Shown piece by piece: positions 36,367 to 49,483 of a stretch of DNA of 64,000 nucleotides. The first letter of the stretch is position 1. Every line of letters starts with the position of its first letter. The DNA is from Opisthocomus hoazin (Eukaryota > Chordata > Aves > Opisthocomiformes > Opisthocomidae), in NCBI RefSeq assembly GCF_030867145.1, contig NC_134415.1, forward strand, positions 67,237,300 to 67,301,299, given 5' to 3'. Below the pieces are notes generated by a model. The model saw only the letters and a program-made list of their open reading frames with translations. It had not been told where the DNA came from and did not search any database. Both the position numbers and the translations under genes were made by a program.

Positions 36367-39300
36367 CTGAGACACATTAAAAAAAAAAAAAGAAAGGCAA
36401 GAGGAAGAGAAAAATCAGGGAACTGGAAATTAAAACAACAACAGTATCTTTAAAATAACCTTAATATTTTTAGCTACTGCAACTTTATACTGCAGACAAA
36501 AATACTTTCTCCCCCATTTCTCCAAAATTAAGATGTTCCTCTGACCACTTTTACTTACAAGAAAAGACTCTTCACATTAAATCTGCAAGACGTTCTACAC
36601 TGGTCAATGGCTAGACTACAAATAAATAATACTGTCATTTAATTTCATAACAACTTTGGTGCTTTTCAATTTACTGGCTTAAACAGTCAGCCCAGAGCAG
36701 GTGGCAGAGACTGAGTGGCAGAGGTAAAAGCAATACTTTTCCTTTTGCTGATCTTCTAGGAATTTGTATTGCTCAAAGCCTAGCCACTTTTATCTCTTCT
36801 TTTAAAAACCTACCAACAAAAACTACTCCTAAACAATGCTGCATTTAACCCAAGTAGGTTTCAAGCAAGGTTATTTTATGTTTGAAAATAACAGACTATT
36901 ACTTTCTAGTCTGGATTTTACAAATAGCTCCACCATTGATCTCAGGACATAACCTGCAAGCCAGGGAATGACTGCTGTCTCAGGATGAAGCATATGAAGG
37001 TTATCTAACATGATCTATCAGCATTTGGGGAAATAAAAAGGAAGAATGACCTAGCAATGCTTTCTAATGGTACCAGACCATTTTATGCAATGAACAATCA
37101 AGACTCATTAGGAGGCTGACAACACACTCTGTGAGCCTCTGCAGTAATTTCAGATTACCAAATCTGATGGGAGTTTGTCTTCTTCAGAAAACACTTCTCC
37201 CAGTATCTTGTGAGAAACTTTCCCCATAAAGCCTAGGTATTTATTAAGGAATGAAGATGTAAAAATAAAAATCCCTACCCAACTTCTGAACCAGCACCTG
37301 AGCTCTAACCACAGGACACAATTCCCGCTGAAGTAAAAAAGTGATGGTTTTTGGTTCTGTACCATTTGAACAGGTATTCTCTAAAAAAGCCTGACTTCTT
37401 ATATCTGGAAACCTGTGGTGGACACCTCACAGGCAAACATAACACAGAATAGAAAATGAAAATTAGGAAGAGAGAGGAAAAAACATGGCATGCCATCTCC
37501 AAGACCCAGGACAATCACATCTCTGATTACATGGGAAAAAACCACTGATGCCTGTGATTCAGGTGGTGGTTCTCTCTCCGTTAAGCTTTAACAGAAGGGA
37601 GCACCAGTCTGAAGAACCGCAAGTATTGGTCAACTTCAGTTATGACAAAATGCTATGCTATCCTATATGTTTCCATAAATCTCCAGTCTGGAAACTTCTA
37701 TTTATGAAAGGGATGTTAACACTACATGCAACGTAGTTTACAGAACTATGAAGACAAAAAAAAAAAGGAAGGAAATTCAAATATTGAAATAAACAATAAA
37801 CACCTGTATTCTCAAGTCCTATTTCACTTTTGTTTCTATAAGAAACAGTCTATGTACATTTAATCAAAGTAGTTTTTGAGCCTACCAATAATAACACTTT
37901 CTCTACAACTCTTCTAGCCCTTCTACTCAAAAACAATCTACACAAAATCCCTTCAACATATCTTTTGACTGTTTTAAACGTCGTCCTTTCCTAAACCTAC
38001 TGGCCCTAAAGTTAAATTATCCCAACAAGTTAAATATTTATTTTTGACATAAAAATACCTGTAACTGTGATACTGCCTGTGGAAAAAATCTGTAAGGTAG
38101 CTCTGAGAGTTTTTAATCTGTAACACACAGCAGGATGAAGTTCTGGTTCATAGCTAGAAAACAAAATAAAAGGTAAAAAAGATAGATTTAGACCTGAAAC
38201 AGCTTTAGTAGTATATAAAAATGTAATTCTTTAAAATCCTACTGTACCTCGCATGAGGTCTGTTATTCTTCGTAAATTCTGGCAATCTGATCTCAAAGGG
38301 CATGTTGCACACTGCTAAAACATTCACAACTTTAAAATCTGTGAAAATTACCTTTTCAAAAGAGAGGAAAAAAAACATTAGAAATTCAGTTTACAGTGAG
38401 GCAGATGTATGGGTTGCAAAAAAAAGTTTGAAGAATATTAGAATATTTTGATGAGACTTCAAAATGAAAACCTTGTAAATGATGCATTTCCAATAGGAAT
38501 CTAAACAGTACTTAGTGGACTTCAGTTGCTTACTTTATCCTTCTATGGTACAGTAACTGTTGCACTCTATACTTCACAGTTGTATTACATGGTAACATTA
38601 CAGTTTAAGAATGAGACACAGAAAGAACTTGCTGTACTAAACACCTCTAAACTGAAAATAAGCTAAATTAAATAGCTCATGTAACATCAAAATAAGCAGA
38701 GAAAAAGCTTAAATGTCATTCTCACAAGAATCTAATGCAATTTGAAAACTTCCTTAATGCCTTGTTGCTATACATCATTTTTATTAAAGCTAAGAATAAA
38801 AAAAAGGCAAAAATTGTTTTGTTTCAAATATCCAGTGGCCAGTATGGCAACCCGTTTTTCTACTCTGCTGCTCTGTGAAACCCAGCTCAAACTACTGGCT
38901 TTCAGTACCACTACTGGCTTTCTTTACTACAGTCCTTTTAGATGACAATAAAATAGCCAACAGACAATTCCTAAACAAACAAATGCACTGCAGAGAAGCC
39001 CATGTTGGCCGTATCACTGCAAAAACGCTTCTTCATTTTCTGAGGTTGCCTAAACTGAAAATGACCGTTCCTCAGTCAAAACTTTTTAAAAGGATACTAC
39101 CAGTAGAAGCAACTTATCCTCACAGAAGGTCAACTATCAATTTAATCTTCAAAATATATTCCATACATATTATATACATATGGAATATATATATATATAA
39201 ATATGTATTCCATGTGTATCTATTGCTCAGTTTTATTACAAAACTTGGTGCATCCACCCTGGAAGCACTGTTCACCTCATTGATTAAATGTTCCATTCCA

Positions 39301-41990
39301 ACTTTAAGAAGCTGGGTCTAATGTATGCATTTATAATGGTAAGAGGGTCTAACTTCTGCTACGGTCTGATGCAGCATTACTGGGATAGCCTGTCACCACT
39401 GCCTTTATGTACTGCAATCAAAGGTAGCCTCTCTCTGCCAAAGGACAGCCACTGTGTCTATTTAATTGTCTGTCTGCAAACTGACACTGTGGGTAAACAG
39501 CACAACTGACTACCAGAAAGTTTTAGAGGACTAAACTGTGTCATTTTAAGTCATTCACATTGCTGGTTTTCAACCTTTACTTTGAAATGCAAGTGGCGGT
39601 TTTGACTCCTAATGTTAACCCAAACCCAGGAGGAAAAAGAGGGGTTTCATGTCCCAAGTATTTCATTTGGCTTATTTCCAGCTGTGCAACCTGACAGCGT
39701 GGAAGCACCTTCCCCCCGCCTTTAATCAAAGAGGCTCAAACTTGCCCTTAACAAGATGGTCACGCATCTGCTATTCCATCAGAAACGAGGGAAAATTATG
39801 TTCAAATGGCAGTTAGATTTATACTCTTCAGCACTCCTTCCAAATAAATCTTTCAAGATACTGTAAATTCTATCCAAGAAACATCTGTGGGTGGTTCATT
39901 TATTAAAACAAATTTTGTTGTTCATTAGCCAGTGAAGAAGCACTACTCTGAGCTGCCAAACGAAACTTAAATCCACAAAATAAACCAGCTTCTCTTTAAC
40001 CAGCATCTGGAAAATGTATGCCAACACAAAAGGGGCATCCGAGTGAAAATATGCTCACTGCTAAATTGCTATGCTCCTTCATTTTTATTTCTTTCTAAAC
40101 AATGGACTACCAGCATTGCTTGAGTCATACAAGTCCTTTTTCATTAGAATTACCTGAAAACCTAGTTTCTGTAGACTACGAGCTAATCGTCTGGCACCAA
40201 ATTTAGCTTCTTCTTCACTACAAAGGAGAAAGAAAAGAATCTAGCATTAACAGAAATAGAGTATATATTTGTGTGCACACATACCACAACAGCTACTCAG
40301 ACTACAAAATGAACTGTTATATCATGTAGCGCGTGAACCATGATCACATGGACAGCCTTCATTTTACTCTACAGCACATATTACATTTTAACTATCTATA
40401 GATATTCAAATGGAGTCCTTTATGCCCTGTTTGAAGAGTATCTTGGCACTTGGCTCCAGCTGAAGTAGGAGATGTATTTTGATCATACATGATACTAAAT
40501 AATTTTAAGAGACAAATATAATGACGGGTAGTCTGGAGTTAACATCCTGAACAATCACCTTCCAGTTTGAGACAGAGATCATACACAGAAAGTATGCAAA
40601 TTTACTATTGTACCTTATCCTTACTCCATAATGCAGACATATCTTAAGGGAATTCAGCTGTTAAGAGCGAGTCTCAGATGTATCTGAACTGAAAGTCTGC
40701 TTTTGCTTCTTTCCAGTCCCTCAATACTGTATAACTTCATCAAATTCAGGTGGGTTTTCATGAAAGAATAAGAGATATCCTTCAAAAAAGGTCATCCTTT
40801 CCCAAGTTTCAAGTTCTGGCTAAAAACATAGCATTCTTAAAAAGTTCTCAAATGAAATCTCTAGGATTTTCTTCATAAAGCAGTCTTTCCTGCTGGTCTC
40901 CCAGAAGGCTGAACTGATGTTGCTTAAGATTTCAACTCGGCCTGAGGCAGACACTTCACACAGAAAACTTCCTCCCAAATACATAGCTTGGCAAGGATCT
41001 ACATGTCATCCAGTGTGAGTGACTCTTAACAGTGGCAAGTACTGCCTCTTGCCATCTTCTTCATTTACAATATTATATTTTAAAATACACAAGAATTTAC
41101 AGTGAGAGAATGAGTCTTTGTGAACTCACCTTGTGGCTCCTGTGCAAATAACTTTTCCTGAGGACCAAATTGTGGCCGTAATCCTAGGTTTCCTAAGCTT
41201 CATTAATACTTTCTAAAAAGCAACACAGAAGTGGAAGAATTGGGAATTAGTTGTAGTTCAATTTCATACTGGGGGGGGGAAGACATGGGTACACACACAA
41301 CTATGAGACAAATCTAACTGTTACACTAGTAATACGTCCTTTATTTTTGATAGCCTTGACCTGTTCCTTCATCTCTTTCAGCAATTAAAAAAAAAACCCA
41401 GCTCCCAAGAAGAGCAAAATAAAGGTGGAATATCTCAGCTAGTGATTCAGTGTTCACAAAACAGATTAAATGAAGAGATTTTCCTCTGAGTAAAAAGCTG
41501 AAAGCCACGAGCATTGTGCTCGTTTTTTTCTTATTACAGTGACTCCCACATTGCTGACTCTTTATCAGGATGTATTTTCTTGACAAAACCATCAAATTTT
41601 GGGGAGGCAGAACTGACCCCGATCCATAAGAGGTTGCATCACATACCTTATACTCAATATTCAACTCACTAGTTGCATTACCCACGCCCCTCACTGTACA
41701 TTTAGTGCATGACAGACTAAATGCCTATCAAGACAGAAATACAGAAATAAAACTATCCTTTTCTCCATCCACCATACACCGCTATCAGGCACAAGAATGT
41801 TTAGCTTAAGGAACATTCGTAAAAAAAGGTAACTGAGGTGTGTTGAATCTCTTACCCCAACATCACGCTTGTATATCACATTTGCTCCCTCTAATGCAAT
41901 CTTCCTCAAGTTTAAATGACATCTTGTTCTAAAAACACACACTACGTTTGTGATTAAAATGTCCAATGCAACATCACTGTCCGCATCCAT
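36296..41990 (-). CDS. TBPL1: TBPL1 (TBP-like factor, TLF/TRF2)
   Basis: Complement join of 41856-41990, 41130-41212, 40154-40217, 38248-38351, 38059-38153 and 36296-36366. This gives 183 aa; all introns are GT-AG and phases are consistent. The protein is nearly identical to the vertebrate TBP-like factor, a saddle-shaped paralogue of TATA-binding protein. It binds TFIIA and TFIIB but not the TATA box, and acts in the nucleus on TATA-less promoters. Two imperfect TBP repeats are visible: the first from about residue 8 (ILITNVVCVFRTRC to SLQKLGFQ), the second from about residue 95 (IFTDFKVVNVLAVCNMPF to VEQIYPFVFES). The start is the first ATG after a 5' UTR acceptor and matches the known N-terminus MDADSDVALD. 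It ends three residues before the human protein through an early TAA. It is convergent with SLC2A12. Confidence 0.96.
36367..38058 (-). other. TBPL1: TBPL1 intron
   Basis: A 1.7-kb intron with no recognised element. Short A runs only. Confidence 0.9.
38059..38153 (-). CDS. TBPL1: TBPL1 coding exon 5
   Basis: The acceptor is TTTTCTAG|C and the donor ACAG|GTATTT. It encodes YEPELHPAVCYRLKTLRATL and QIFSTGSITVT, the start of the second half of TBP repeat 2. Leu and Thr replace Ile and Ser of the human protein in the middle, both conservative. Confidence 0.95.
38248..38351 (-). CDS. TBPL1: TBPL1 coding exon 4
   Basis: The acceptor is TTGAAAAG|GT, with a weak pyrimidine tract just upstream, and the donor GCGAG|GTACAG. 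It encodes VIFTDFKVVNVLAVCNMPFE, then IRLPEFTKNNRPHA, identical to the human protein as remembered. Confidence 0.95.
38352..40153 (-). other. TBPL1: TBPL1 intron
   Basis: A 1.8-kb intron. It carries an AT-rich imperfect palindrome around 39155-39212. No gene is seen in it. Confidence 0.9.
40154..40217 (-). CDS. TBPL1: TBPL1 coding exon 3
   Basis: The acceptor is CCTTTGTAG|T and the donor TTTTCAG|GTAATT. It encodes (S)EEEAKFGARRLARSLQKLGF then Q, the helical end of the first TBP repeat. Confidence 0.95.
40218..41129 (-). other. TBPL1: TBPL1 intron
   Basis: A 0.9-kb intron with nothing recognisable in it. Confidence 0.9.
41130..41212 (-). CDS. TBPL1: TBPL1 coding exon 2
   Basis: The acceptor is GCTTTTTAG|AA and the donor ACAAG|GTGAGT. 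It encodes KVLMKLRKPRITATIWSSGK then VICTGAT. Val replaces human Ile after GK. Confidence 0.95.
41213..41855 (-). other. TBPL1: TBPL1 intron
   Basis: A 0.64-kb intron. The open frame continues into it from the first coding exon but loses similarity at the donor. Confidence 0.9.
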
Positions 41991-42042
41991 TGGGGTGATT
42001 TACAACTCAGTTTTCCCACCAGCTCACCACGAAGATCACATC
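41856..42042 (-). CDS. TBPL1: TBPL1 first coding exon (with 52-nt 5' UTR)
   Basis: The coding part is 41856-41990 (45 codons from MDADSDVALDILITNVVCVF to YKRDVG); the donor is GGG|GTAAGA. Upstream, the exon starts after TTTTCTTTTCTTAG at 42043-42044, so 52 nt of 5' UTR precede the ATG. The CCCCA context ahead of the ATG is acceptable. Confidence 0.93.
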
Positions 42043-45000
42043 CTAAGAAAAGAAAACGATAAAAATTAAACATATCAGTAAAATATTGCCTATTAACACC
42101 ATTGTATACATCCATTCCTTAAAGGAGACAAGAAGCAGATGTGACTACACTGACTCATTTAAGTTAACTGTGTGTGGGGAGAGGAGTTGTCTGCATCTTG
42201 TCTGCTAGAAAATAGCAGGTTACTTCTTTGAAGCCATGTTGCCAGACTTAACAGAAATAAAGTGTGTATACATACATATATATAAAATATTTAAACTTGC
42301 CAGTTAAATATGTTACAACTCTTACCAACTGCATTAAGACACAGTGAAGATTACTGAAACTTTTTCCATAGGTCCAATGGATAATCTTTGCTCAGCTTAT
42401 TTGAGGATGTCATTAGACACCTCAGGAAAATGCAGTTCTCTGACTGCTGAAGTTGATAACTGAACAGCTTGACGTATGCGTTGGAATGGATGAGCCTGCT
42501 GAATAACCTTGAACTAACACGGGTTACACAAACTGCAGTCTGTAGACAGCCTGCTACCACAGCTTTCCTATCTTCATCCAGCACTCATGGCCTATTTCTC
42601 CCAATATCATAGCATGATGTGAGCTATACAAATGCTCTGGTGGCAGCGACAGCCTGGGCTGAGCCGCAACAGCCTCACACCCCCTCCTGCACTGCCCACG
42701 GGAACTGCACACAACGAACGCATTGTATGCGCAGCGTAGAACCCAGCGTTTCGGAGGAAAAGCACGAGCAAGGGTGAAGGTAGCGGACGGTGGCCCAGCG
42801 CGCGTGCAGCAAACCCAGGGCAGGCAGGCAGAGTCCAGGCTGCCCGCACACGCTGATGGCGACACTCCTGACACGCACCGCACCGGGGAGGGGGATCAGA
42901 CCATGGGGAGCTGGGCTGCTGCTCAGCGCAGCCCCACACTGCCCCACAGCACTCCGGTAAGCAAACCAAAGCCAAGACAGCAGACATCTCAAATAAATCT
43001 CAGGTGAAGTATTTGGGGAAAGGAGAGGGGAAGAGAGCAAGAACAGTGGTATGTAGTGAAAAGGACTTGTATCAAAATACTATAGTTCACTAAGGAATTC
43101 TTCTGTGTAAGAGAATGTAAAAATCTTGGTCTTACTCCAGAAGAAGTAGCTTAAGTAGATCATAGCCTAAGAGACAGAGGCAATATTATCTTCATCCATT
43201 CATCTAAAATTTTAGTAGTATTGTATCCAAAATGAACACAAACGAAAGCAAAGAGCAAAATCAACGAAAAATAGTCAGATACATGAAATGCTTTACAGGG
43301 TCATTGCCATGAAGAAGCAGGGACTACGCATCAAGAACAATAATATACCTAACAGACTGTAATGCATTTATATCACTTTACATATTTTTGCCTTACATTC
43401 TATATGAAAAATCTTCAAGATACAAAAATAACATTATTATCAGTATTGTCATCTGACTACGACTTCCTAAACATCATGCCATAGTCTCTAATCGAGAACT
43501 TGCTCAAGGTGCGTCTTTGACTACGACTCACTGACAATAGAGAAGGAATGAACTACAAGGCAGACATGCGTAATGTACTGCATCAACCGCTGTGATGGTT
43601 GCTGCTTCTACTGTGCAGCTGGTTCCTGGCTGAAAGAATTATTCTGTAATTGTTGGTTTGTCCAATACAAGAAAAGGCAATACGGGTGCTAACACAGAAA
43701 AGAGATGAAGAAACAGCAAGAGAAAACCAGAAAAACCAAAGGCTACATGTGTGTGTGGGGGGAAAGCAGGCAAAGAAGAGAACAAACAGTAACTAATTAG
43801 TATTCCCAGACCCTTTTTTTATTTTCTAACCAAAAATTATATGAATCCTCAAAGTTAGAAATGACTTGTCCCATTTGGTTTTGATGGACTACTACAGATT
43901 GGGTTAGCAATTTATGGCACCGGATCCAAAGACAGCACATGTGCAGATTTTGAACGGCACGCAGGCAGGGCCGACACAGAGCAAGGAGCTGGAACCCGTG
44001 GCATCTTGGGAGAGGCATTTGTTTTCCACCCTGGCTCCAACTCCTGGCTCTTGCTGAGTTCACTTACTGGAACCCAGGAATGATTGCCGTGTAAGAAAAC
44101 AAGATACCTCCAATCAGCAGCATCTCCCAATTAGCAGCAAGGTTCTGCTGGCACCCTCAGTCTCTACATTCTGAAAGAATAACACCGTCATGCATAACAC
44201 TCTTAAAAGGTTGCTAACCTCTAAGCAAACCATAATACGGTACGACAATGTCCCCATAAAACTCTGATGGCTTGTCTTAAACAGATCCAGGGAGAATAGT
44301 CACGTGCTCTTTCAGAACAAAGGAAAAAGTGGCTGAAAGAGACGAAAATTACAATTTAAAAGGAAAAGATCTATCATTAAAGTGGGATCTACAGGAAAAG
44401 AAGAACATTAATATGCTGTGGAGCTGTCAGTAAGGATGTTTTCAGCAATTACGGTGTATCTCGGTTAGAACTGCAATCTACTTGCATAGATTTTAATGGG
44501 AGAAAAATTACACAATAGTGTGCCTCCATTTTCATTAGCCATCTTCTGAAAGTTCAAGACAACAGATATTTAGGGAGGAGCTTCTTAATTTGAAATTTAA
44601 TTTGAGCTGTAGCTAATATTCTAGACTATGTTTTGTGACATTCAGTTAAAAAGGGACATAATTTGTTATAGAAACAGTATCTGAATACAATGTAAAAATA
44701 CTGAAAACTGCCTTTAGTCTACTTTTGTGTTACTTGATCTAACAGAAGTGTTGAATTGTTAAGCTTTTCACTCAAATATTAATTACCAAGTTTTTCTCAT
44801 TTGTACTGAGAAAACTCTTTATTTGCTGCTGCTAAATACTACCCATGTTCTTCGAGAACCTGAATCTATGTGTCAACAATTTTGAATACACCCATTCCCA
44901 TTTAGTATACAAATCTAGTGTTAACCTCTTCCAAGGCATGGTTTAGAAATATTGGGTAAACCAAAATGTTTCTAGACTTGGATACCTCTGCCCAAGCAGT

Positions 45001-47770
45001 GAATGGGCACAACCTATTACAACCTCTGCCTCAAGCATTCATTTTAGTGTCTCACACTGTACTAACAACAAAGAAAAAAAAAATCTACAGAAAAGACATC
45101 CTGCTTTCTTGGGGAAGTCTCAAAGAAATCCAAATTTACAGGAACCATGTGAACAGAAGCAAGCTACACGCTTTTGAAAAATGATAATATATGCACTATA
45201 TAAAAAAAAAAACCCGAAAAACATGTTTATAAAAAAGGTGTAACAGTGTTCTCTTTGAAAAATTACAAAAAAAGAAAGGAAGAAGGAAGGATGTTGTTGT
45301 TCTTTATACACTTCAGTAGCATCATTAGCTGGAACACAGGAGTCCCGAGCAACACACCGATCCTCCTCTTTCCCAGTTTTCTCTTGTCTTCTGTGCTATT
45401 TCTACACGCTGCTGTATCCCTACTGCATAGCCCTGACCCATGATGTTATTTCCCAAAACCTGAATTTCTGCATTTGTGTCCTATCTGCGAAGCGGGGCAA
45501 ATAATGCTCCCATGCTTTTACAAACACATTTTGAGATCAAGCAACAGCCTTGCATATAAGCCGGTTACTATTCCACATTTATGCAGTTACACTTGCAGAA
45601 GAGAGGGACTGAATAGAAACCAAACATCTGGTTCTTTCCAGTTCTTGCACATTTGCAAATGCTAAGTTGATTTTATTGAGGTCAGCTTAGGTTTTGTTGA
45701 TGAATTTTGCCCAAAAGTTCTCTCATCTGAACCTTAGAATTTTGGCAGCTTAAATCTCATTTGTAAAATTATGTTTTGTCAGTTAATGCTAATTTGATAA
45801 CAGGCTAAAATTGAAAAGAAAATTGTCTACATGTGCAGCATTTCTTTTAAATTATGTCCTTCGCTCAGCTTTCTCCAGCGCAAGAAACTAGCCAAGTGTG
45901 ATTTCAAGTTCTCTTGCAGCAGCCAAACACATTTTTACCCCAACAGGATAAAAAAAGCTTAAACACATCTCTGCAGAAGTTTGTATTATCAAGGAATTTT
46001 TAAAGTTTGTTCTTTTAACACAGATTGCAGATACATTTGGAATATTACCCCAAGAAGTAAAAAAGAAGGAGGGGAAAAAAATATAGATAGGTGAAGCATG
46101 ATAATGAACACAAAAACAACAACAAAAGTTAACTAAAGGATATTTGACACTGTAAAGCCATGTATTCTATGCTGAAACGAGAGACACTTCCTACAATAAG
46201 AAATACTTTGGAGGAATGAATGAGCACTCAAGTTCTTAAACAAAGCATTACCCTTACATCCCCAGTTAGGACCGTGGCCACACTATTTTAGGTACTATAT
46301 AAACACACGTGAAGACAAACACCAGCACTGAAATCTTACAACCTAAAAAAAGCTAGCGCACTCTGTCTTCAAAAAGTTCCAAACCAAACCGACCACACCA
46401 TCATCATCAAAGAGAGAGGAAAGGCACTTGGGATGGGGTAAATAAACAAAGTATTATTTTAAGCTTCTGGCTACCTTTGATCCAAGAAACTCAGAGCTAT
46501 AAAGGTAGATGAGGGGTATCGAACAATGGTTACATTAATGTCATAACAGTTTAATAAACACCCTTTACACCAGCAGCCCAAGCATAAGCAACTTCTACTG
46601 GTTATTTTTAACCTTGCTCCAAAGCAGTTCGCCAACTGACCAACCTCCCGAACACTTCCAACAGCCCAGCTGAAGGATAGCTGTCACTACTGCGCCACTA
46701 GGCACTCATCAAACTAACGCCTGAAAAGCATTTCTGACAAAGTTCACAGGAACCTCCACATGAGTTTTCCATATGACAGCAGAGAACGCACAAAATAAAG
46801 CCCATCGGGAACGACCAGTCAGTTACATCCGCCCACTGAGGGTGCGTTTTGTGTTCACGCCCTCAGCAAACAGGTCCATATGAAACGCTGTAGGTGACAG
46901 ACCTCTCAAATCTGCTTGAATTCTTAGATACGATACAGTCACAGCAGCAGACGAATGACTCCCCACAACAGACAGCAACACAGCTACTACCGCCTGTATA
47001 GAAAATCCTCTGGTCCGAACAACTTTCTTAGTTGCCACCACTGAGCTAGTGAGGCACGCTTTTACTTTTTGTTGTCTTTAATGGAAAGTTAAAATTGTCC
47101 CTAAAGCAAAAGGCCACCCTGAGGCTAATATTCTCACCTTTCAAGATTTGCACAGTCATGACTATTTCCTACAGAATGAAACAAATGTATTTTGGAGAAG
47201 AAGAAAATTTGCAAATACGCATAAACCCAGTGTCAAAGGTAGTCTCTGTCCAATTAGACCGATGCACAGAATGATGATACCAGCTATGCCATAAGCAAGT
47301 AGGACACAAATGCCCAACACTGCTGTAAAATCTCTTGGATGAGCCTACCGCACCCCCATCGACCTGGCTGGGGTCCTCCAACACAAATCCAGTTGCAGGA
47401 ATAAAGCCAAACAGTTTACAGAACAAGAGACCAGGAAGTGTATTTTCAAGTAATTCGTAACAGGCCATTTTCCTGAAATCCTTCTCACCGAAAACGTCCG
47501 TTCATATTCTGAGCAAGATTCACTTGCATCCAATTTTGTGCCGTCTCTCCCTTATAACATCCAGTATAAGCCAAGCATTAAGAACAATCCTTTAGGCCTC
47601 TACGATACGTGGAAAATTGTCAGAAGTATGACAAAAGCCTGAACTGAGAGGTTAGGTGGCCATTCCGGCTTCAGAAAACATCATGAGCAAACTAAAAACC
47701 CATCTTGCTGTTACAGCATATTGTAACAGAGCAGGTAAGCCTCTCGTCCCCCTCCCAGGCAAACACTCAC
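42043..47770 (-). other. TBPL1: TBPL1 5' UTR intron
   Basis: About 5.7 kb between the probable first-exon donor GTGAGT (47765-47770) and the acceptor at 42043. I see nothing else that I can name; open frames at 42.6-43.0 kb are a GC-rich patch without family similarity. Confidence 0.6.
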
Positions 47771-48450
47771 CACCAGCTCGGCTGGACGGCGGGAACAGCA
47801 GCGCTCTCCCTACGCGCACCCCGCCGGGGGTAACCCACTACTTCCCTCCCCACCCTCCCCGGCCCCGGCCGAGCACCCCTCCGGGCCGGCCGGCCCAGCA
47901 GGCACAAAGAGCGGGCGCACGGCGGCCTAGCCACGCCGGTCCTCGCCGCCCGGCCCCGCCGCCTCCCCCGGCCCGCCGCTGCGGGTGACCGGGCTCTTCC
48001 GAACCTCCCCGGGGCATGGAACGCTATTTCGTTGCCCGGGTTGCCAGGCAACCGGTGCCCCCTCGGGGAAGCCTGGCCGGGTGCCGGGGAATGGGCCGCT
48101 TCCCCCGGAGGATGCTCTGCCCCCTTCCCCTCCCGGGCACGGCGCCCCCAGCCGCGCACCTCCCCCCTTCCCGGGGGGCGACGGGGCCGCGGCGAGGCGG
48201 GGGACGGGGCGCGGGGGACCCCGGGCAGGGGCCGCAGGTCCCGCAAGGCCGCGGCGAGGAGGAGGAGGAGGAGGAGGAGGAGGAGTAGCGCGGCCCGTCG
48301 GCGGGCAGCAGCCGTTACCGTGCGGGCGGCGGCGGTCGGGGCGCGGTGCCGGTGGCTAGGCGCCCCGCCGCTGGGGCCCGGCGGCCTTCCGGGTCCTGGG
48401 CCGACTCCCCTCGACAATAAACGCCCCCCGCCGCTGCGGGCATAGACGCG
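47771..48450 (-). other. TBPL1: Probable TBPL1 non-coding exon 1
   Basis: The - strand reads GAGCTGGTG|GTGAGTGTTT at 47771/47770, a strong donor inside the CpG island and the best partner for the acceptor at 42043. The 5' end is not fixed; ETS and GC-box sites near 48470-48545 suggest transcription starts at about 48.40-48.47 kb. A second possible donor (CACG|GTAACG) lies near 48316. Confidence 0.5.
48256..48285. repeat. (GAG)10 trinucleotide repeat
   Basis: Ten uninterrupted GAG units lie within the CpG island, likely in or near the TBPL1 first exon. Confidence 0.95.
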
Positions 48451-49030
48451 GAGCCGGCTAGAGCGGCCGCCGGAAGTCACTGCGGTGGGCGGGGAGGAAG
48501 GGAAGGGGGGGGAGGGGAAGAGCCGCGCTAGCAGCGCACTTCCGCTTTCGTCTGCCGCCCCCTCAGGCGCGGCGGGCTGAGGGCGGTGGCAGCGCCCGCG
48601 GCGGGGGACGGGCGGTTCTGGAGCGCTCCGGGCCGCCCCGCCGTGGCCTGATCGGGCAGTGACCGCCCGGGCCCTCGCTTCGCGGCCCGCCTGAACCCCC
48701 CCGGTTGCTTCAGAGCTCCCTGGGGAGCTGCCGAGGCCGCGCAGCAGCCCGGGAGTTTGTTTTCCCGTCGGCACAGCGGGAGGGCGGGCTGCGGCCACCC
48801 CGCAGGCCCCGGCCTGCGGCCCGGCTGCCGGTGGGCCCGCGGTAGGCGGCTGTGGGCCAGCCGGTGCCAGCCACGCCGCCCGAGGCAGCGCCGCTGCCAG
48901 CGATCGGACAGGGGATCCGGTGCCGTGTGGGGATCAGGGGGCGAGGGCGGGTGCCCCGGGGCTCGGCGGGGCTGCTCCCCCTCAGACCCCCCGGCCGCGC
49001 TGTGCCTGCGTTGGGACCCGCAGCAACAGC

Positions 49031-49479
49031 TTGCTGCCTCTCTTGCTGCTCTGTATGCCCGTGTTGTGTCGCTGCCTCGTACAAATGCTTTAAAGATTTT
49101 GGGTTTTTTTTAAATTTAAGGTGGCGTTGTTCGGTACTGAAGAGATAGCCTACAGCAGTGAACTGGGTTACTTTGGTGTGTGAGCAAAGTGACCCCAAAT
49201 GAAACTGACCCCAAGAGAAGCAAAGATACGAGCAGGTGACTGAGAAGCCTCAAATGTTTCCCAATCCCCTGAGGACTGCTTGGCTCTCACCATTCATTTT
49301 GTGGTTTTAATGTTGAAATGACTAAAGTGAGACGGCTGCTTTGCACTCACCCGCTGTGCAGCTTGTTTAGTCGTTACAAAGTGGGCATGTGGTGCACGCT
49401 TCCAGGAGGGTCGGAAGGGGACAGGCAGACACAGTGGGGATGGCTGGGGTGGCACTGGGTCTCCCCGTCCAGAACGGTC
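49031..49479. other. Spacer between CpG island and provirus
   Basis: No gene or repeat is recognised here. GC content falls away from the island. Confidence 0.6.
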
Positions 49480-49483
49480 CTCC
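49480..49483. repeat. Target-site duplication CTCC, left
   Basis: CTCC immediately precedes TG of the 5' LTR and recurs at 54977-54980 directly after CA of the 3' LTR. A 4-bp duplication is usual for gammaretrovirus-like integrases. Confidence 0.85.

Larger units (their letters stand above)
47750..49030. promoter_or_regulatory. TBPL1: CpG-island promoter of TBPL1
   Basis: This is a dense GC/CpG stretch with no TATA box, at the 5' end of TBPL1. It contains CCGGAAGT (48470-48477) and ACTTCCG (48538-48544), which are ETS/GABP-type sites in opposite orientation. Between them are a GC box TGGGCGGGG (48486-48494) and a G-rich run at 48491-48517 able to form a quadruplex. A (GAG)10 repeat lies at 48256-48285. 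Such islands often also fire divergently, but no + strand gene is recognisable here. Long open frames in the island are a composition effect. Confidence 0.8.

Noticed and set aside
47767-48798. 343-codon open frame on the - strand in the TBPL1 CpG island
   Set aside because: Ala/Arg/Pro/Gly-rich translation, a composition effect; several overlapping frames are open on both strands.
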